DNA of 64,000 nt from Leptolyngbya sp. FACHB-60 (GCF_014695775.1 NZ_JACJOX010000030.1:124001-188000), one strand, 5' to 3'; counted from the first letter of the stretch, positions 1 through 9,404 are shown. Made by a program: numbers and translations. Notes: a model not told the origin generated them from the letters alone.

Positions 1-1188
1 GAAGGTGCCCGCTGTCTCCGCCACCGTCAGATCCAGCATCAGCACGATCGCCCCCAGGGTGAGAATGCCAGAGGCCGTGCCAAACAGAAATACCGCCGTC
101 AGCAAAATCGCCGGACTGCCCGTCAGCCCTGACAGAGTAATACCTACCAGGCACACCGCTGCCCAGCTACAGCCCAGCACCACCGTACGCTTTTTGCCTA
201 GGCGGGGCACTATCAGCCAGCCGCTGACAATAATGCTCAGCAGCGTGCCCAGGCCAAAGGCGGCGTTGAGCTGGGTGGTTTCGGCAATGGTCATGCCAAA
301 GACTTCGCCACCGTAGGGCTCCAGCACCGCATCCTGCATAAACAGGCTGAGGCTAAGCACCAGCAAAAAGGTGAAAAACAGCCCCGTCTGCCGGCTGGCG
401 GTGAGAATTTTGAGAGCCCGACCGAGGGTGAGGCTGTCTTCTCGATCGCGCAGTGACGATCGCTGGGTTAGCCGCGAATATTTACGCTCAATGCCGTAGG
501 TGCTCACCACCGCCAGCACGCACACCACCGCCGGGGCAATCACAAACAGCCGATTCACTGCACTGCGCACCTGATCAAAGGGGGCATTCAGCTCAATTGG
601 CTTCAGCACAATAGAGGTGATAATCACCCCGGCGATAATGCCTACCATCAGCATGGCCCAGCCAATGCCCACCAGGCGCGATCGCGAGTCTTCATCCGAC
701 ACATCTACCAGCAGCGCCGTAAATGGGGTAGAGGTGGCACTCAACGCCAGGCCATAGACCGCAAACAGTAGCCCCAGCAGCCCCACCCAGGGGTATACCG
801 CTGGCCCCCAACCTTCCTCAGCAATGCGGCTGCCAATTTGCCACACCACCTGCAACGCGCAAAACGCTGTCACCGCCACCGTCACAATGCCAAGCCAAAT
901 ATAGCCGCTGCGGTGGTGGCCAAAAATTGGCCTAGAGTCAGACATCTGGCCAAACCATACCCGAGCTGGGGCCATAAACTGGTGTACCGCAATGGCCCCA
1001 GCTGCCACCAACGCCGGTACTCGCAGCTCTTCGATCATCACCCGGTTGAGCACCCCCAGGGTGAGCAGCGACATAATGCCCAAACCCATGTTGAACACCC
1101 CCAGACGCAGCATGGTCAAGAGGCTCAGATTGGGCTTGGGAACGGCCGCCGAGCCCGGCGCCGAGGTCGAAACATCGGGGCTAGTCAT
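1..1188 (-). CDS. BCD/PucC-family MFS transporter (C-terminus cut by window edge)
   Basis: The minus-strand frame from ATG at 1188 stays open to the window edge (396 codons), so the C-terminus is missing. The translation is very hydrophobic, with about ten membrane segments, and has the PucC/LhaA-type N-terminus (LGVFNMGLGIMSLLTLGVLN, residues about 30-50) and an FGHHRSGYIWLG loop. PucC-like proteins of the major facilitator superfamily are linked to (bacterio)chlorophyll delivery to antenna proteins; cyanobacterial members are thought to act in pigment handling at the thylakoid membrane. The exact substrate is inference. It is transcribed away from the SLC13 gene, so the 350 bp between them should hold both promoters. 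Confidence 0.8.
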   Translation of the reverse strand, partial: MTSPDVSTSAPGSAAVPKPNLSLLTMLRLGVFNMGLGIMSLLTLGVLNRVMIEELRVPALVAAGAIAVHQFMAPARVWFGQMSDSRPIFGHHRSGYIWLGIVTVAVTAFCALQVVWQIGSRIAEEGWGPAVYPWVGLLGLLFAVYGLALSATSTPFTALLVDVSDEDSRSRLVGIGWAMLMVGIIAGVIITSIVLKPIELNAPFDQVRSAVNRLFVIAPAVVCVLAVVSTYGIERKYSRLTQRSSLRDREDSLTLGRALKILTASRQTGLFFTFLLVLSLSLFMQDAVLEPYGGEVFGMTIAETTQLNAAFGLGTLLSIIVSGWLIVPRLGKKRTVVLGCSWAAVCLVGITLSGLTGSPAILLTAVFLFGTASGILTLGAIVLMLDLTVAETAGTF

Positions 1189-1538
1189 AGGCTTTTAAGA
1201 AAAATCGTTGGAGGATAGTACTACCTTAGAACCTAATTGTAGGGCCAGATCAGGTTGCTCCTAACCCAGTACGCAAGCTCAGGAAAACATTCTCACTATC
1301 CGTCAGACCAAATTAGACAAAGAGAGTTGCTGAGGTCAATTATTGAAAGACAGCAATCACTGTTCGATAACTGCTGTTGCAATATCCCTCAAAGTCCTGT
1401 GGTCGTAAGGACATTGCGCCGCTATGCAGCAAGTTTGTACTTTAGTTCGAAACCAGAAAAAAGCTAGATGGATTTCAGGTGAACCTCAACCGTTTCAAGC
1501 ACGCGGTGTGCAAAACTTAAGCTTAATCTAAGCTTCAA
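1189..1538. other. Divergent intergenic region, no gene seen
   Basis: This region separates the divergent PucC-like and SLC13 genes. A 70-codon open frame at 1255-1467 has no recognisable domain and a composition unlike the neighbours, so I do not call it. Just before the SLC13 start lie two close copies of a TAAGCTT-type octamer (about 1515-1534), which may be a regulator site. No clear -35/-10 pair stands out. Confidence 0.4.
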
Positions 1539-3344
1539 ATGGGCATGGACTTTATTCAAAATCCTATTTTTCTGATGCTGGTGGTTCTAATCTGCTCTCT
1601 GATCGCCTTCGTGGCAGAGTGGCTACCGGTAGATTTGACCGCCCTGGCGATCGCCACTGTATTAATCGTTTTAGGGCTAGTTACGCCTGAGGAAGGCATC
1701 GCCGGGTTTGGGAACGCAGCCACCATTACTGTCATGCTCATGTTCATCCTGAGCGCTGGCATCGCTAAAACGGGTGTCATTCAGATCGTGCGAAACTGGC
1801 TGATGAAATGGGGAGGCAAGGAGCCTTCTCGGCAGATTTTTGTGATGGGTATATTGGTGGGGCCGATTACGGCCTTTATCAATAACACAGCTGTGGTGGC
1901 CGTTTTTCTGCCGATTGTAGAAGAATGGTGCAAAAAGCAGAATATTTCTCCGTCGAAGCTGCTGATCCCGTTGTCCTACGTCACGGTGCTAGGTGGCATG
2001 ATTACGGTGATCGGTACGTCAACTAATATTTTGGCCAGCGGAGTGTCTAAAGACCTGGGCTATGGGGAATTTGGGCTGTTTCAGTTCACCGCAGTCGGGG
2101 TCATCACGTTTATCGTGGGTTTGGCTTACTTATCGCTATTTGCCCCCAGGCTCTTGCCCGATCGCAAATCGTCGTCTCCCAATTTGGCCAACTACGAGTT
2201 GAAAGACTACATGAGTGAGGTGGTCATTACCCCACGCTCAACCCTAATTGGCCAGACCTTAAAGGCGAGCGAGATTCAGCGGAAATTTGACATAGACGTG
2301 CTGGAGATCATTCGCGATGGCAGCCACTTTGCTCAACCCCTAGCCGACAAGGTGCTGCAAGCGGGCGACCTACTGCTCATTCGAGGCGGCCGGGATGAAC
2401 TGCTTAGCCTCAAAGATCAGCGCGGGTTAGACATTCTGCCCGAGGTCAAATTTGGCCAACCACCCCTTGCAGATGAGCTAGATACCGGCGAAGAGCACAT
2501 TGCTGAGGTGTTGATTCTGTCAAATTCTCGCTTGGTCGGCTCCACCCTTAAGGAAATGCGCTTTCGCCAACGCTACAACGCCACAGTGCTAGCTATCCGC
2601 CGCGGCGAAGAACTGGTGCGCGATCGCATGGGCAGAGTTCCCCTCCGCTTCGGTGACTTGCTGCTGGTGCAAGGTCCCCAGAGCAGCTTTACCGGCTTGC
2701 AAACCACCCGAGAGCTACTGGTTCTGGAGCAGCGGGAGGCTGAGGGCCTGCGGGTTGACAAGGCCTGGATTGCGATCGCCATCATCCTGGGCGTAATTGT
2801 GGGTGCCGCCTTAAACTGGGCTCCTATTCTCGTCACTGCTCTGATGGGGGTGATGGCAATGGTGATTACAGGCTGCCTCAAACCAGGAGAAATCTATGGT
2901 TCGGTGCGGTGGGACGTCATTTTTTTGCTGGCCGGGTTGATTCCCCTCGGCACAGCCATGGAAAACTCTGGTACCACCGACTGGCTGGCGCAGCAGCTAG
3001 CCGCCATTGGCGGTGGAGCATCGGGCATCGTCCTCTTGATGATTTTTTATTTGGTGACTAATCTTCTGACCGAACTGCTCTCAAATAATGCTGCTGTCAT
3101 TTTAATGATTCCGATCGCAGCGGGGGTAGCAACAAGTTTAGAGTTGAACCCCATGGCCTTTATTTTTACTGTTACCTTTGCTGCCTCTAACAGCTACATC
3201 ACGCCCATCGGTTACCAGACCAACACGATGGTGTATGGCCCGGGGGGCTATAAATTCTTTGACTTTACCCGAGTCGGTTTGCCCCTCAACATAATTTTGA
3301 CGGTGATAACGCCACTTTTGATTGCCTGGTTGTATGGCCTCTAA
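1539..3344 (+). CDS. SLC13-family anion permease with two RCK_C (TrkA-C) domains
   Basis: A 601-residue inner-membrane transporter. About five membrane segments lie in the first 200 residues, including the conserved FINNTAVVAVFLPIV stretch and a GTSTNILASG motif near residue 165. Two soluble TrkA-C/RCK_C domains follow (about 222-295 and 310-395), each ending in a GDLLL(I/V) turn, and then a second membrane half with NNAAVILMIPIA and a final SNSYITPIGYQTNTMVY loop. This is the usual build of the SLC13/DASS-like permeases that move sulfate, dicarboxylates or similar anions with Na+. Sulfate is plausible, but the substrate cannot be read from the sequence. A second ATG two codons downstream could be the true start; no strong ribosome site precedes either. 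Confidence 0.88.
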   Translation: MGMDFIQNPIFLMLVVLICSLIAFVAEWLPVDLTALAIATVLIVLGLVTPEEGIAGFGNAATITVMLMFILSAGIAKTGVIQIVRNWLMKWGGKEPSRQIFVMGILVGPITAFINNTAVVAVFLPIVEEWCKKQNISPSKLLIPLSYVTVLGGMITVIGTSTNILASGVSKDLGYGEFGLFQFTAVGVITFIVGLAYLSLFAPRLLPDRKSSSPNLANYELKDYMSEVVITPRSTLIGQTLKASEIQRKFDIDVLEIIRDGSHFAQPLADKVLQAGDLLLIRGGRDELLSLKDQRGLDILPEVKFGQPPLADELDTGEEHIAEVLILSNSRLVGSTLKEMRFRQRYNATVLAIRRGEELVRDRMGRVPLRFGDLLLVQGPQSSFTGLQTTRELLVLEQREAEGLRVDKAWIAIAIILGVIVGAALNWAPILVTALMGVMAMVITGCLKPGEIYGSVRWDVIFLLAGLIPLGTAMENSGTTDWLAQQLAAIGGGASGIVLLMIFYLVTNLLTELLSNNAAVILMIPIAAGVATSLELNPMAFIFTVTFAASNSYITPIGYQTNTMVYGPGGYKFFDFTRVGLPLNIILTVITPLLIAWLYGL

Positions 3345-3417
3345 AAGTTACGACGCTCAGGTATCAAGGGGCTTGTCTCACCATAATCATCTGCTCACCC
3401 GAGCTATTAAAGTAATG

Positions 3418-3450
3418 AACCGTGTGGTTATCTACAGCAACCACACGGTT
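3418..3450. terminator. Perfect 12-bp inverted repeat between convergent genes
   Basis: AACCGTGTGGTT and its exact complement are separated by a 9-nt loop between the 3' ends of the SLC13 gene (+) and pstB (-). Position and symmetry suggest a shared transcription-ending hairpin, but neither side carries a clear T-run, so Rho-independent action is uncertain. Confidence 0.5.
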
Positions 3451-3475
3451 CACAACCAAGCGTTATTGGGCAAAC

Positions 3476-4279
3476 CTAGCCGAAACGGCCCGACACGTAG
3501 TCGCGGGTAAACTGCTCGCGAGGGTTGTTAAATATGACTTCGGTATGGTCGTACTCCACCAGATAGCCAACCTTGCTCCCCTTGCCAGTGGCCTCGGCAT
3601 TGTAGAACGCCGTGCGGTCAGACACTCGCGACGCCTGCTGCATGTTGTGGGTGACAACGATGATTGTGTAGTCTTCCTTGAGCTGCTTCATGGTTTCCTC
3701 GATCTTGATGGTCGAGATCGGGTCGAGGGCCGAGCAGGGTTCATCCATCAAAATGACATCGGGCTGAATAGCGATCGTGCGGGCGATGCAGAGACGCTGC
3801 TGCTGCCCGCCCGAGAGCGATAGGCCACTCTGCTTAAGCTTGTCTTTCACTTCATCCCACACGGCGGCCTTGCGCAGAGATGTTTCCACTAGCTCGTCCA
3901 TATCGCCCTGGTAGCCATTAATACGAGCGCCCCAGGCAATGTTTTCGTAGATTGACTTAGTAAAAGGGTTGGGCTTTTGAAACACCATGCCAACCCTGCG
4001 GCGGAGTTCTACGGCGTCTACCTGCTTGGCATAGATATCGCTGCCTTGGAAGGTGATTTTGCCTTCTACCCGGCACGACGCGATTAGGTCATTCATGCGG
4101 TTAAAGCAGCGCAGAACGGTACTCTTGCCACAGCCAGAGGGGCCAATAAAGGCGACAATCTCATTTCGAGGAATAAATAAGTCTACATTGCGTACGGCTA
4201 AGGTAGAGCCGTAGTAGACGTTGAGATTTTCGGCCTTGAGGGCTACAGCTGTAGAGGTTGGAGCATAGGCGTTTGACAT
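3476..4279 (-). CDS. pstB: Phosphate ABC transporter ATP-binding protein PstB
   Basis: A 267-residue ATPase of the high-affinity phosphate importer PstSCAB, which energises uptake on the cytoplasmic face. Walker [10 protein letters not shown] is at residues 46-54, the signature LSGGQQQR at 155-162, Walker B VILMDEP at 175-181, followed by SALDP and the switch histidine in VVTHNM. The [10 protein letters not shown] segment after Walker A is characteristic of PstB within the ABC superfamily. Length is normal. No pstS, pstC or pstA lies beside it; upstream is a divergent diguanylate cyclase, so this copy stands alone and its membrane partners must be elsewhere. A CTTAACCCC-like element on its strand near 4350 may be a Pho-box half-site (weak). 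Confidence 0.95.
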   Translation of the reverse strand: MSNAYAPTSTAVALKAENLNVYYGSTLAVRNVDLFIPRNEIVAFIGPSGCGKSTVLRCFNRMNDLIASCRVEGKITFQGSDIYAKQVDAVELRRRVGMVFQKPNPFTKSIYENIAWGARINGYQGDMDELVETSLRKAAVWDEVKDKLKQSGLSLSGGQQQRLCIARTIAIQPDVILMDEPCSALDPISTIKIEETMKQLKEDYTIIVVTHNMQQASRVSDRTAFYNAEATGKGSKVGYLVEYDHTEVIFNNPREQFTRDYVSGRFG

Positions 4280-4661
4280 GAGGACACCAGAATCGCGCTA
4301 CAGGCCAGCAAGCATGAACACCCTATACTATTGCAGGCCTAGACCCCTTTGGGGTTAAGGAGAGGCTAAGAGACTCCAATCTGGGTCAGTTGGTCCTTAA
4401 GGAAACCGTGAACGGTTCTGCATTTTTTATACCAGCTTACTAGAGTCGCCTAGAACCAAGACTTTGCCGCTGCAACTGGTTTAAATCACCTGGCTTGTTT
4501 CTCCAGAGTGCTGAAATGGCTGTTTGAGATCACGGCCTGGCCTTTACTTAACCCCTAGGATAGGCCTATAAGCATAGCCCTAACCTTCTGTAAACATGTG
4601 GCACAGCAAATGTTTCAGGGCTGGTCTAGGCGCTTTATTCTAGAAAGGTAGGTAGGGTGTT
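4280..4661. promoter_or_regulatory. Divergent promoter region of pstB and the diguanylate cyclase
   Basis: About 380 bp without a gene. Several CTTAACC-like octamers occur: one on the minus strand near 4350 facing pstB, and on the plus strand near 4547 and 4590. Cyanobacterial PhoB-type regulators bind tandem repeats of such octamers at about 11-bp spacing. These copies are not properly spaced, so a Pho box is only a suggestion. Confidence 0.3.
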
Positions 4662-6818
4662 TTGCTTCACTTAATATTGCCGCTCAACCCAGTGCCAAAA
4701 CTCCCGTTTTACCGACCATTGAGCCGTTTGCTTCAGCCCTTCTCTCTCAGCACGGTGTTGGTAGCGATTTTTGTGCTCCAGCTGGTTAGTGCATTTGGGC
4801 TGTTGGGGTTTTTGAGCTTTTATCTCGGCAACTGGGCCGTAGCATTGGTGAGCCTGGGCGTCATTGGCAGCGCGGTGGTGGTGGGGCTGGCGGTGGTCAA
4901 CCGGGTGCTACAACCCATTTCCCAGCTGCGGCGGGCGATTCAAGCGACGGCTCAGGGCAATTGGCAAACCCCGGTTCCCATCGAGAGCACCGACGAGCTG
5001 GGGCAGCTGGCGCGGGCGTTTAACACCATGGCGGCCAAACTGCACGATTCGTTTGCCGAGCTAGAGCACCTCAACCGCGAGATCAAGCGCAGTGAGCGGC
5101 GCTGGCGGCAGTTTTTAGACGGCATTCCCCTAGGCATCGCTGTCTACGATCGCCACGGCCAGATGGTGTTTGCGAGCCAGCAGGCCCGCATTTTGCTCTG
5201 TCTTGAAGACATGCCCTCGATCCCGTCGCTTGGCCTAGACGAAACCTGCATTGCCTACCAGGCCAGCACTGGCCAGCGCTACCCGACTGCGGCGCTGCCC
5301 ATTGCCCATGCGCTGCGAGGGCAGCCTGGCTGGGCCGACGATATTGAGCTGCGGCCCGGCAATCAGGCTATACCTATTGAGATGGTGACGACCCCTATCT
5401 TTGACCAGGGGGGGCAGGTGGAATATGCGATCGCTGCCTTTCAAGACATCACCACCCGCAAGCAGGCCCAAACGCTGCTGGCCGACTACAACCAAACCCT
5501 GGAGCGCCAGGTAGCCGATCGCACCGCTGCTCTACACCAAGCCGAGGCCACCCAGCGAATTATTCTAGAGGCGATTCCCGACCTGCTGGTGCGGTTCTCC
5601 GGCGACGGCGTCTGCCTCGACGTGATGAATGCCGGAGCGGTCAACTTGATTGCTGAACCCAGCGCCCATGTCGGCAGACCCATGCATGAGGTGCTCCCCG
5701 CCGACATGGTTGCCGAGCGCATGCACTACATTAGGCTGGCGCTACAAACCGGCGAACCTCAGGTTTACGAATATCGCTTTTCGACGGCCGACGGCTGGCG
5801 CTATGAAGAAGCTCGGATTGTCACCAGTGGCCCTGACCAGGTATTGGCGATCGTGCGCGACATTACGGAGCGCAAGCAGGCCGAGGCGGAAATCGCTCGC
5901 CAGCGTCAGTTTCTGCAGAACGTGATCGACAGCATTCCCAGCATCATTGTGGTCAAAGACCGTCAGGGCCGGGTGCAGATGGCCAACCGGGCCAGCGCCA
6001 GCCTGCACGGCATTACTCCCGCCGATATGGTGGGCAAGCTTGACACCGATGTTAACCCCAACGTTTCGAGTTTTGAGGCCATCCAGCAGCACCGCATTCT
6101 TCAACAGGTGATTGCGACTCAAATTCCCTACCAGGGTGAGCAGGAAGTGATCGACCGAGGTGGCGTTCGCCGCTGGTATCAGGTTGTGATTAGCCCCTTC
6201 CAGGATGCCAGCGGCACCGTCAATGGCGTGATCACTAACTGCATCGACATTACCGATCGCAAGGGGATGGAAACCGCCCTGACTGAGGCCAACGAAACCC
6301 TAGAGCGCCTGGCTACTCTAGATGGGCTGACCCACATTCCCAACCGCCGCCGCTTTGACGAGTACCTGGAGCAAGAGTGGCAGCGCATGGTGCGCGAGCA
6401 GCAGCCCCTGTCGCTGATTATGTTTGATGTCGATTTCTTCAAACCCTACAACGACTGCCTGGGCCACCAGCAGGGGGATGAGGCGTTGATCGCGATCGCC
6501 GCCGCTGCCACCCGTGCCGTCAAGCGCGCTGCCGACCTGCTGGCCCGCTACGGGGGCGAAGAGTTTGCGGTGGTGCTGCCCAACACCCGCCGCGTTGGGG
6601 CTGAGATTGTCGCCAAGGCCCTTCAAGAGGAAGTTGCCGCCCTCAAAATCGCTCACCCTCAATCGTCTGTGAGCGACTACCTCACCATCAGCATTGGCAT
6701 CGCCAGCGTGGTGCCCACGGCAGACCAGTCGCCCGAAGCCCTGATTGCCGCCGCCGATGCCGCGCTGTATCAAGCAAAAAGAAGAGGGCGCGATCGCTAC
6801 TGGATTCGCCTTATTTAA
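4662..6818 (+). CDS. Membrane diguanylate cyclase: 2 TM, HAMP, three PAS domains, GGDEF
   Basis: A 718-residue sensor that would make cyclic di-GMP from two GTP. Two membrane helices (about 25-75) lead into a HAMP domain (LQPISQLRRAIQATAQGNW, about 85-135), a short coiled coil, three PAS-type sensor domains (about 145-270, 290-405, 415-530) and a C-terminal GGDEF domain (about 545-715). The active-site loop reads GGEEF near residue 630, which is a functional variant. An RAAD sequence five residues earlier matches the RxxD inhibitory site, so product feedback is expected. The start is a TTG after a GGTAGGTAGGG stretch; no ATG lies nearby in frame. The second PAS domain closely resembles one in the cyclase at 28.4 kb. 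Confidence 0.92.
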   Translation: MLHLILPLNPVPKLPFYRPLSRLLQPFSLSTVLVAIFVLQLVSAFGLLGFLSFYLGNWAVALVSLGVIGSAVVVGLAVVNRVLQPISQLRRAIQATAQGNWQTPVPIESTDELGQLARAFNTMAAKLHDSFAELEHLNREIKRSERRWRQFLDGIPLGIAVYDRHGQMVFASQQARILLCLEDMPSIPSLGLDETCIAYQASTGQRYPTAALPIAHALRGQPGWADDIELRPGNQAIPIEMVTTPIFDQGGQVEYAIAAFQDITTRKQAQTLLADYNQTLERQVADRTAALHQAEATQRIILEAIPDLLVRFSGDGVCLDVMNAGAVNLIAEPSAHVGRPMHEVLPADMVAERMHYIRLALQTGEPQVYEYRFSTADGWRYEEARIVTSGPDQVLAIVRDITERKQAEAEIARQRQFLQNVIDSIPSIIVVKDRQGRVQMANRASASLHGITPADMVGKLDTDVNPNVSSFEAIQQHRILQQVIATQIPYQGEQEVIDRGGVRRWYQVVISPFQDASGTVNGVITNCIDITDRKGMETALTEANETLERLATLDGLTHIPNRRRFDEYLEQEWQRMVREQQPLSLIMFDVDFFKPYNDCLGHQQGDEALIAIAAAATRAVKRAADLLARYGGEEFAVVLPNTRRVGAEIVAKALQEEVAALKIAHPQSSVSDYLTISIGIASVVPTADQSPEALIAAADAALYQAKRRGRDRYWIRLI

Positions 6819-6903
6819 CAATCGTTGCCGGATGAGATTCCCTGGGCATTCTAGGCTGAGTCGCTGAGAGGGTTGGGCTAGCCATAGCTCAACCCTTATT
6901 CAT

Positions 6904-8199
6904 ATGAAAATTGCTTACGCCACCACCTACGATGTGCGCGATCGCGCCACCTGGCCCCGTCGCCACCTGGGCCTTTACGGAGCCGGGCAAAAAATTGCCG
7001 ACCTTTTGCAAAATGCTGGCGCTGAGCTGGAGTTTCTCGGCCCGCTGACCCGGCGCAAGGTGCCCATTACTCGGCTCAAGTGGCTGGTTTACCAACGGCT
7101 GGGGAAGAGCTATTACAGCCCTGTGGAACCTTGGGTTGCGTCCTACTATGCCCGCCAGCTTGAAGCTCAACTTGCCCGATCTAAGGCTGATCTGCTGCTC
7201 TGTCCTGAAAATGCGATTCCTTTAGCACGGGTGCGCACGGCGTTGCCTGTAGTGCTTTGGACCGATGCTCTGCTGGGCAGTTTGGTGGATTTTTACCCCT
7301 ATCTAACCAATCTGTGTTTAGAGACTCGGCGGCGGTTGCACGTTACAGAGAAGGCGGCCCTGGAGCGGTGCGATCGCGTCATTCTCACCTCCCAGTGGGC
7401 AGCCCAGTCAGCGATGGATCTCTACGGTCTGCCCGCCGACAAAATTCGCATTATTCCCCGAGGCGCTAGCCGAGCCCAAGATCTAACTCAGACCGAGATC
7501 GAAACCACTGTCGCACAGCGGCCCCCCGGCCCCTGCCGATTGCTGTTTCTTGGGGTTGACTGGGAGCGCAAGGGCGGGCCGCTGGCCTTAGAGGTCGCCC
7601 AAACCCTCAACCAGCAGGGCGTGCAGACAGAACTTTGGGTCGTCGGCTGCGAACCTAAATGGACGGGCGATCGCCCCAGCTTTGTGCAGTCATTTGGGTT
7701 CATCGACCGCGCTACTTCCCAAGGCGAGGCCCAGTTTGCTCGCCTCCTGAGCACCGCCCACTTTTTAATCTTTCCTACCAAAGCCGATACCTTTGGGGTC
7801 GCCATTAGTGAAGCCAACGCCGCTGGACTCCCCTGCGTGGCTGCCGCCGTCGGGGGCATCCCCACCGTGTTGCAAACCGATGTTAACGGCCGCGCCTTCC
7901 CGGTAGAGGCCACTGCTAACGACTATGCACAATATATCGCCGCCGTCATGGCCGATTACCCTCGTTATCAAGCTCTGGCCCTCTCGGCCTGGCAGCATTA
8001 CCGCCAGCACCTCAGTTGGGATGCCGCTCAACAGCAGGCGTGGAGCTATTTACAGGAGTTGGTGACGAGCGGCAACGGTTTAGGACCCAACCCAGAGGGC
8101 GATGACTTTTTGAGGCCGGTCTTTGACCATCGCAGCGCAACCACTACGTCCCGTTCTCGCAGCCTGTTCCCGGCGTTCGGCAAAGGATTCAGAGTATAG
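6904..8199 (+). CDS. Glycosyltransferase, GT4 family
   Basis: A 431-residue GT-B fold glycosyltransferase. The C-terminal half has the donor-binding features of family 4: LLFLGVDWERKGGPLALEVA (about 208-228), a FPTKADTFGVAISEANAAGLP block containing the E-x7-E type motif (about 295-320), and a VGGIPTVLQTDVNGRAF loop. The N-terminal acceptor half is less conserved and has no signal peptide, so it acts in the cytoplasm or at the inner face of the membrane. Donor and acceptor sugars cannot be told. It starts at ATG 6904, 85 bp after the cyclase, and may share its transcript. The last 35 residues are low complexity and rich in Ser, Thr and Arg. Confidence 0.85.
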   Translation: MKIAYATTYDVRDRATWPRRHLGLYGAGQKIADLLQNAGAELEFLGPLTRRKVPITRLKWLVYQRLGKSYYSPVEPWVASYYARQLEAQLARSKADLLLCPENAIPLARVRTALPVVLWTDALLGSLVDFYPYLTNLCLETRRRLHVTEKAALERCDRVILTSQWAAQSAMDLYGLPADKIRIIPRGASRAQDLTQTEIETTVAQRPPGPCRLLFLGVDWERKGGPLALEVAQTLNQQGVQTELWVVGCEPKWTGDRPSFVQSFGFIDRATSQGEAQFARLLSTAHFLIFPTKADTFGVAISEANAAGLPCVAAAVGGIPTVLQTDVNGRAFPVEATANDYAQYIAAVMADYPRYQALALSAWQHYRQHLSWDAAQQQAWSYLQELVTSGNGLGPNPEGDDFLRPVFDHRSATTTSRSRSLFPAFGKGFRV

Positions 8200-8222
8200 C
8201 TGAGTGGTTTTAGCCAGCATGC

Positions 8223-8465
8223 CTACCAGGTTGGATCGACATACAGGTTGACGACAAGCCTGTCCTGGCCCGGCGGCACCGCCGAAATGCAGGCGCAGAT
8301 CGGGTCTGCTTGCCCCTCCAAATCGACTTCGCAGGCGTGGCACGACCCCATGAGGCAGCCGGTGGGAATGCTCACCCCAGCGCGATCGGCTACCGCCAGC
8401 AGGGGTTCGCCCGCTTCGGCTTCGACGGTGACACCATCGGGCAAAAATTGAATAGAGACGCTCAT
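8223..8465 (-). CDS. Small plant-type 2Fe-2S ferredoxin
   Basis: An 80-residue protein with the 2Fe-2S ligand pattern Cys37-x4-Cys42-x2-Cys45 (GCLMGSCHAC) and the distal ligand Cys57 or Cys59 in ICACIS. It is shorter than photosynthetic PetF (about 97 residues) and resembles the compact ferredoxin-like domains that serve dedicated redox partners. It would carry single electrons in the cytoplasm. It begins 15 bp after the DUF2470 gene on the same strand, so the two are probably co-transcribed and may work together. The partner enzyme is unknown. Confidence 0.85.
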   Translation of the reverse strand: MSVSIQFLPDGVTVEAEAGEPLLAVADRAGVSIPTGCLMGSCHACEVDLEGQADPICACISAVPPGQDRLVVNLYVDPTW

Positions 8466-8480
8466 AGCAAGGATCTCAGC

Positions 8481-8762
8481 TTAAGCCCTAGCTTTTGCCT
8501 GTTTAAGCATGGCAACTAGGGTGTGGTGGGCATCTTCGGCTCCCTCTAGGGTGTGGTCGAAGGGCACTCGTACAGTAGTTGGGGCACCGTCTACGGTCAC
8601 TGCCAGGGTCATGCCCTGAGGGTCCACAGATTCCATCACGGCGGCAGTGGCGGTGGGTTGGTTGCCGTAGGCGGTGGCGTAAAGAAGAACCGCTTCGGTG
8701 TGGTCGTCGTTCATGTGCTTGCAGATGCGATCGCTCACCGCTGGAGTAATTGGCTCAGCCAT
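8481..8762 (-). CDS. DUF2470-domain protein
   Basis: A 93-residue protein. The N-terminal CKHMNDDHTEAVLLYA segment (about 14-30) is the hallmark of DUF2470, the small domain found alone or at the C-terminus of heme-binding pyridoxamine-oxidase-like (HugZ/HutZ) proteins and of some chloroplast proteins involved in tetrapyrrole metabolism. Here it is free-standing and directly upstream of a 2Fe-2S ferredoxin gene in a likely two-gene operon. A link to heme or chlorophyll metabolism is inference from the family. Confidence 0.85.
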   Translation of the reverse strand: MAEPITPAVSDRICKHMNDDHTEAVLLYATAYGNQPTATAAVMESVDPQGMTLAVTVDGAPTTVRVPFDHTLEGAEDAHHTLVAMLKQAKARA

Positions 8763-8811
8763 AGAAAATCCCGTAGACTACTTCAACATTGGCCATTTGT
8801 TACATGCTGTT

Positions 8812-9207
8812 ATGATACCGCCCCTGCCGCCCTCCTCAGAGCATCCCTGGTCTACGGGCCACGTTTTTCAAAGCCCAGGGGCCCACCTTACCTACCGCGT
8901 CGTCGGTCCCTGCTGTCGCCTGTTCGATCGCGATCAGCTCCCCTGGCCCTGCTGTCGCATTCAGTGGCGGGGCAAAGAACCTAGTTGGCGGCGCATCGGC
9001 AAGCGGTTTGTGCCCGATATGGCCACCCGCAAGTCGCCCTCCTACTGCGTTGAAATTGTCGGCCAGGGCTATGGAGCCCAGTCCTTTGTCACCACTCTTT
9101 ACACCGCCAAGCTCGATCGCGAAACCCAGGCCTGGTGGCACAGCCGCCTGCTCTTGGAGGAGGCAAACTCGTCGAGTGAGAAAGTTTGTAACAAGATAGA
9201 CATATAG
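8812..9207 (+). CDS. Hypothetical protein
   Basis: A 131-codon open frame from ATG 8812. I do not recognise the product. It is soluble, rich in Arg, Trp and Cys, with a CRLFDRDQLPWPCCRIQW stretch (about 35-52) and a basic patch after it; there is no signal peptide or membrane helix. A longer frame upstream (from 8698) would overlap the DUF2470 gene, so the later ATG is preferred. It lies just upstream of psaI on the same strand. Codon use looks like its neighbours, but the evidence for coding is only the open frame and context. Confidence 0.5.
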   Translation: MIPPLPPSSEHPWSTGHVFQSPGAHLTYRVVGPCCRLFDRDQLPWPCCRIQWRGKEPSWRRIGKRFVPDMATRKSPSYCVEIVGQGYGAQSFVTTLYTAKLDRETQAWWHSRLLLEEANSSSEKVCNKIDI

Positions 9208-9269
9208 AACGCCGATTCGCAGTAGTCTTATGCTCAACGCTGTGATGTTGCTATTGAGGTAGAAACCCT

Positions 9270-9398
9270 ATGCCAGCTGCATTCTTACCTACTATTCTGG
9301 TTCCTTTGGTGGGGCTTGTTTTTCCCGCTGTTGCCATGGCCTTTTTATTCCTTTACATTGAGCGGGATGACGCTGCTGAGCCCCTCAAGAAGTCCTAA
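9270..9398 (+). CDS. psaI: Photosystem I subunit VIII, PsaI
   Basis: A 42-residue single-helix membrane protein. The stretch [20 protein letters not shown] (residues 6-25), then LFLYIE, matches PsaI, which shares the [17 protein letters not shown] pattern in plants and cyanobacteria. PsaI sits at the trimer contact of photosystem I next to PsaL and helps keep PsaL in place. Cyanobacterial psaI often neighbours psaL; here it stands alone, 6 bp before a methyltransferase-glycosyltransferase gene. The ATG is at 9270 and the stop is TAA at 9396-9398. Confidence 0.93.
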   Translation: MPAAFLPTILVPLVGLVFPAVAMAFLFLYIERDDAAEPLKKS

Positions 9399-9404
9399 AC
9401 GTCT

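Noticed and set aside
5..316. Plus-strand open frames over the PucC-like gene (also 838-1218 and 992-1198)
   Set aside because: They are antisense to a clear transporter frame and have no protein-like pattern.
1255..1467. 70-codon open frame between the two first genes
   Set aside because: No domain, no ribosome site, and composition unlike coding sequence here.
6904..8199. Glycosyltransferase as part of the 13-19 kb sugar operon
   Set aside because: Opposite strand and 5.8 kb away with unrelated genes between.
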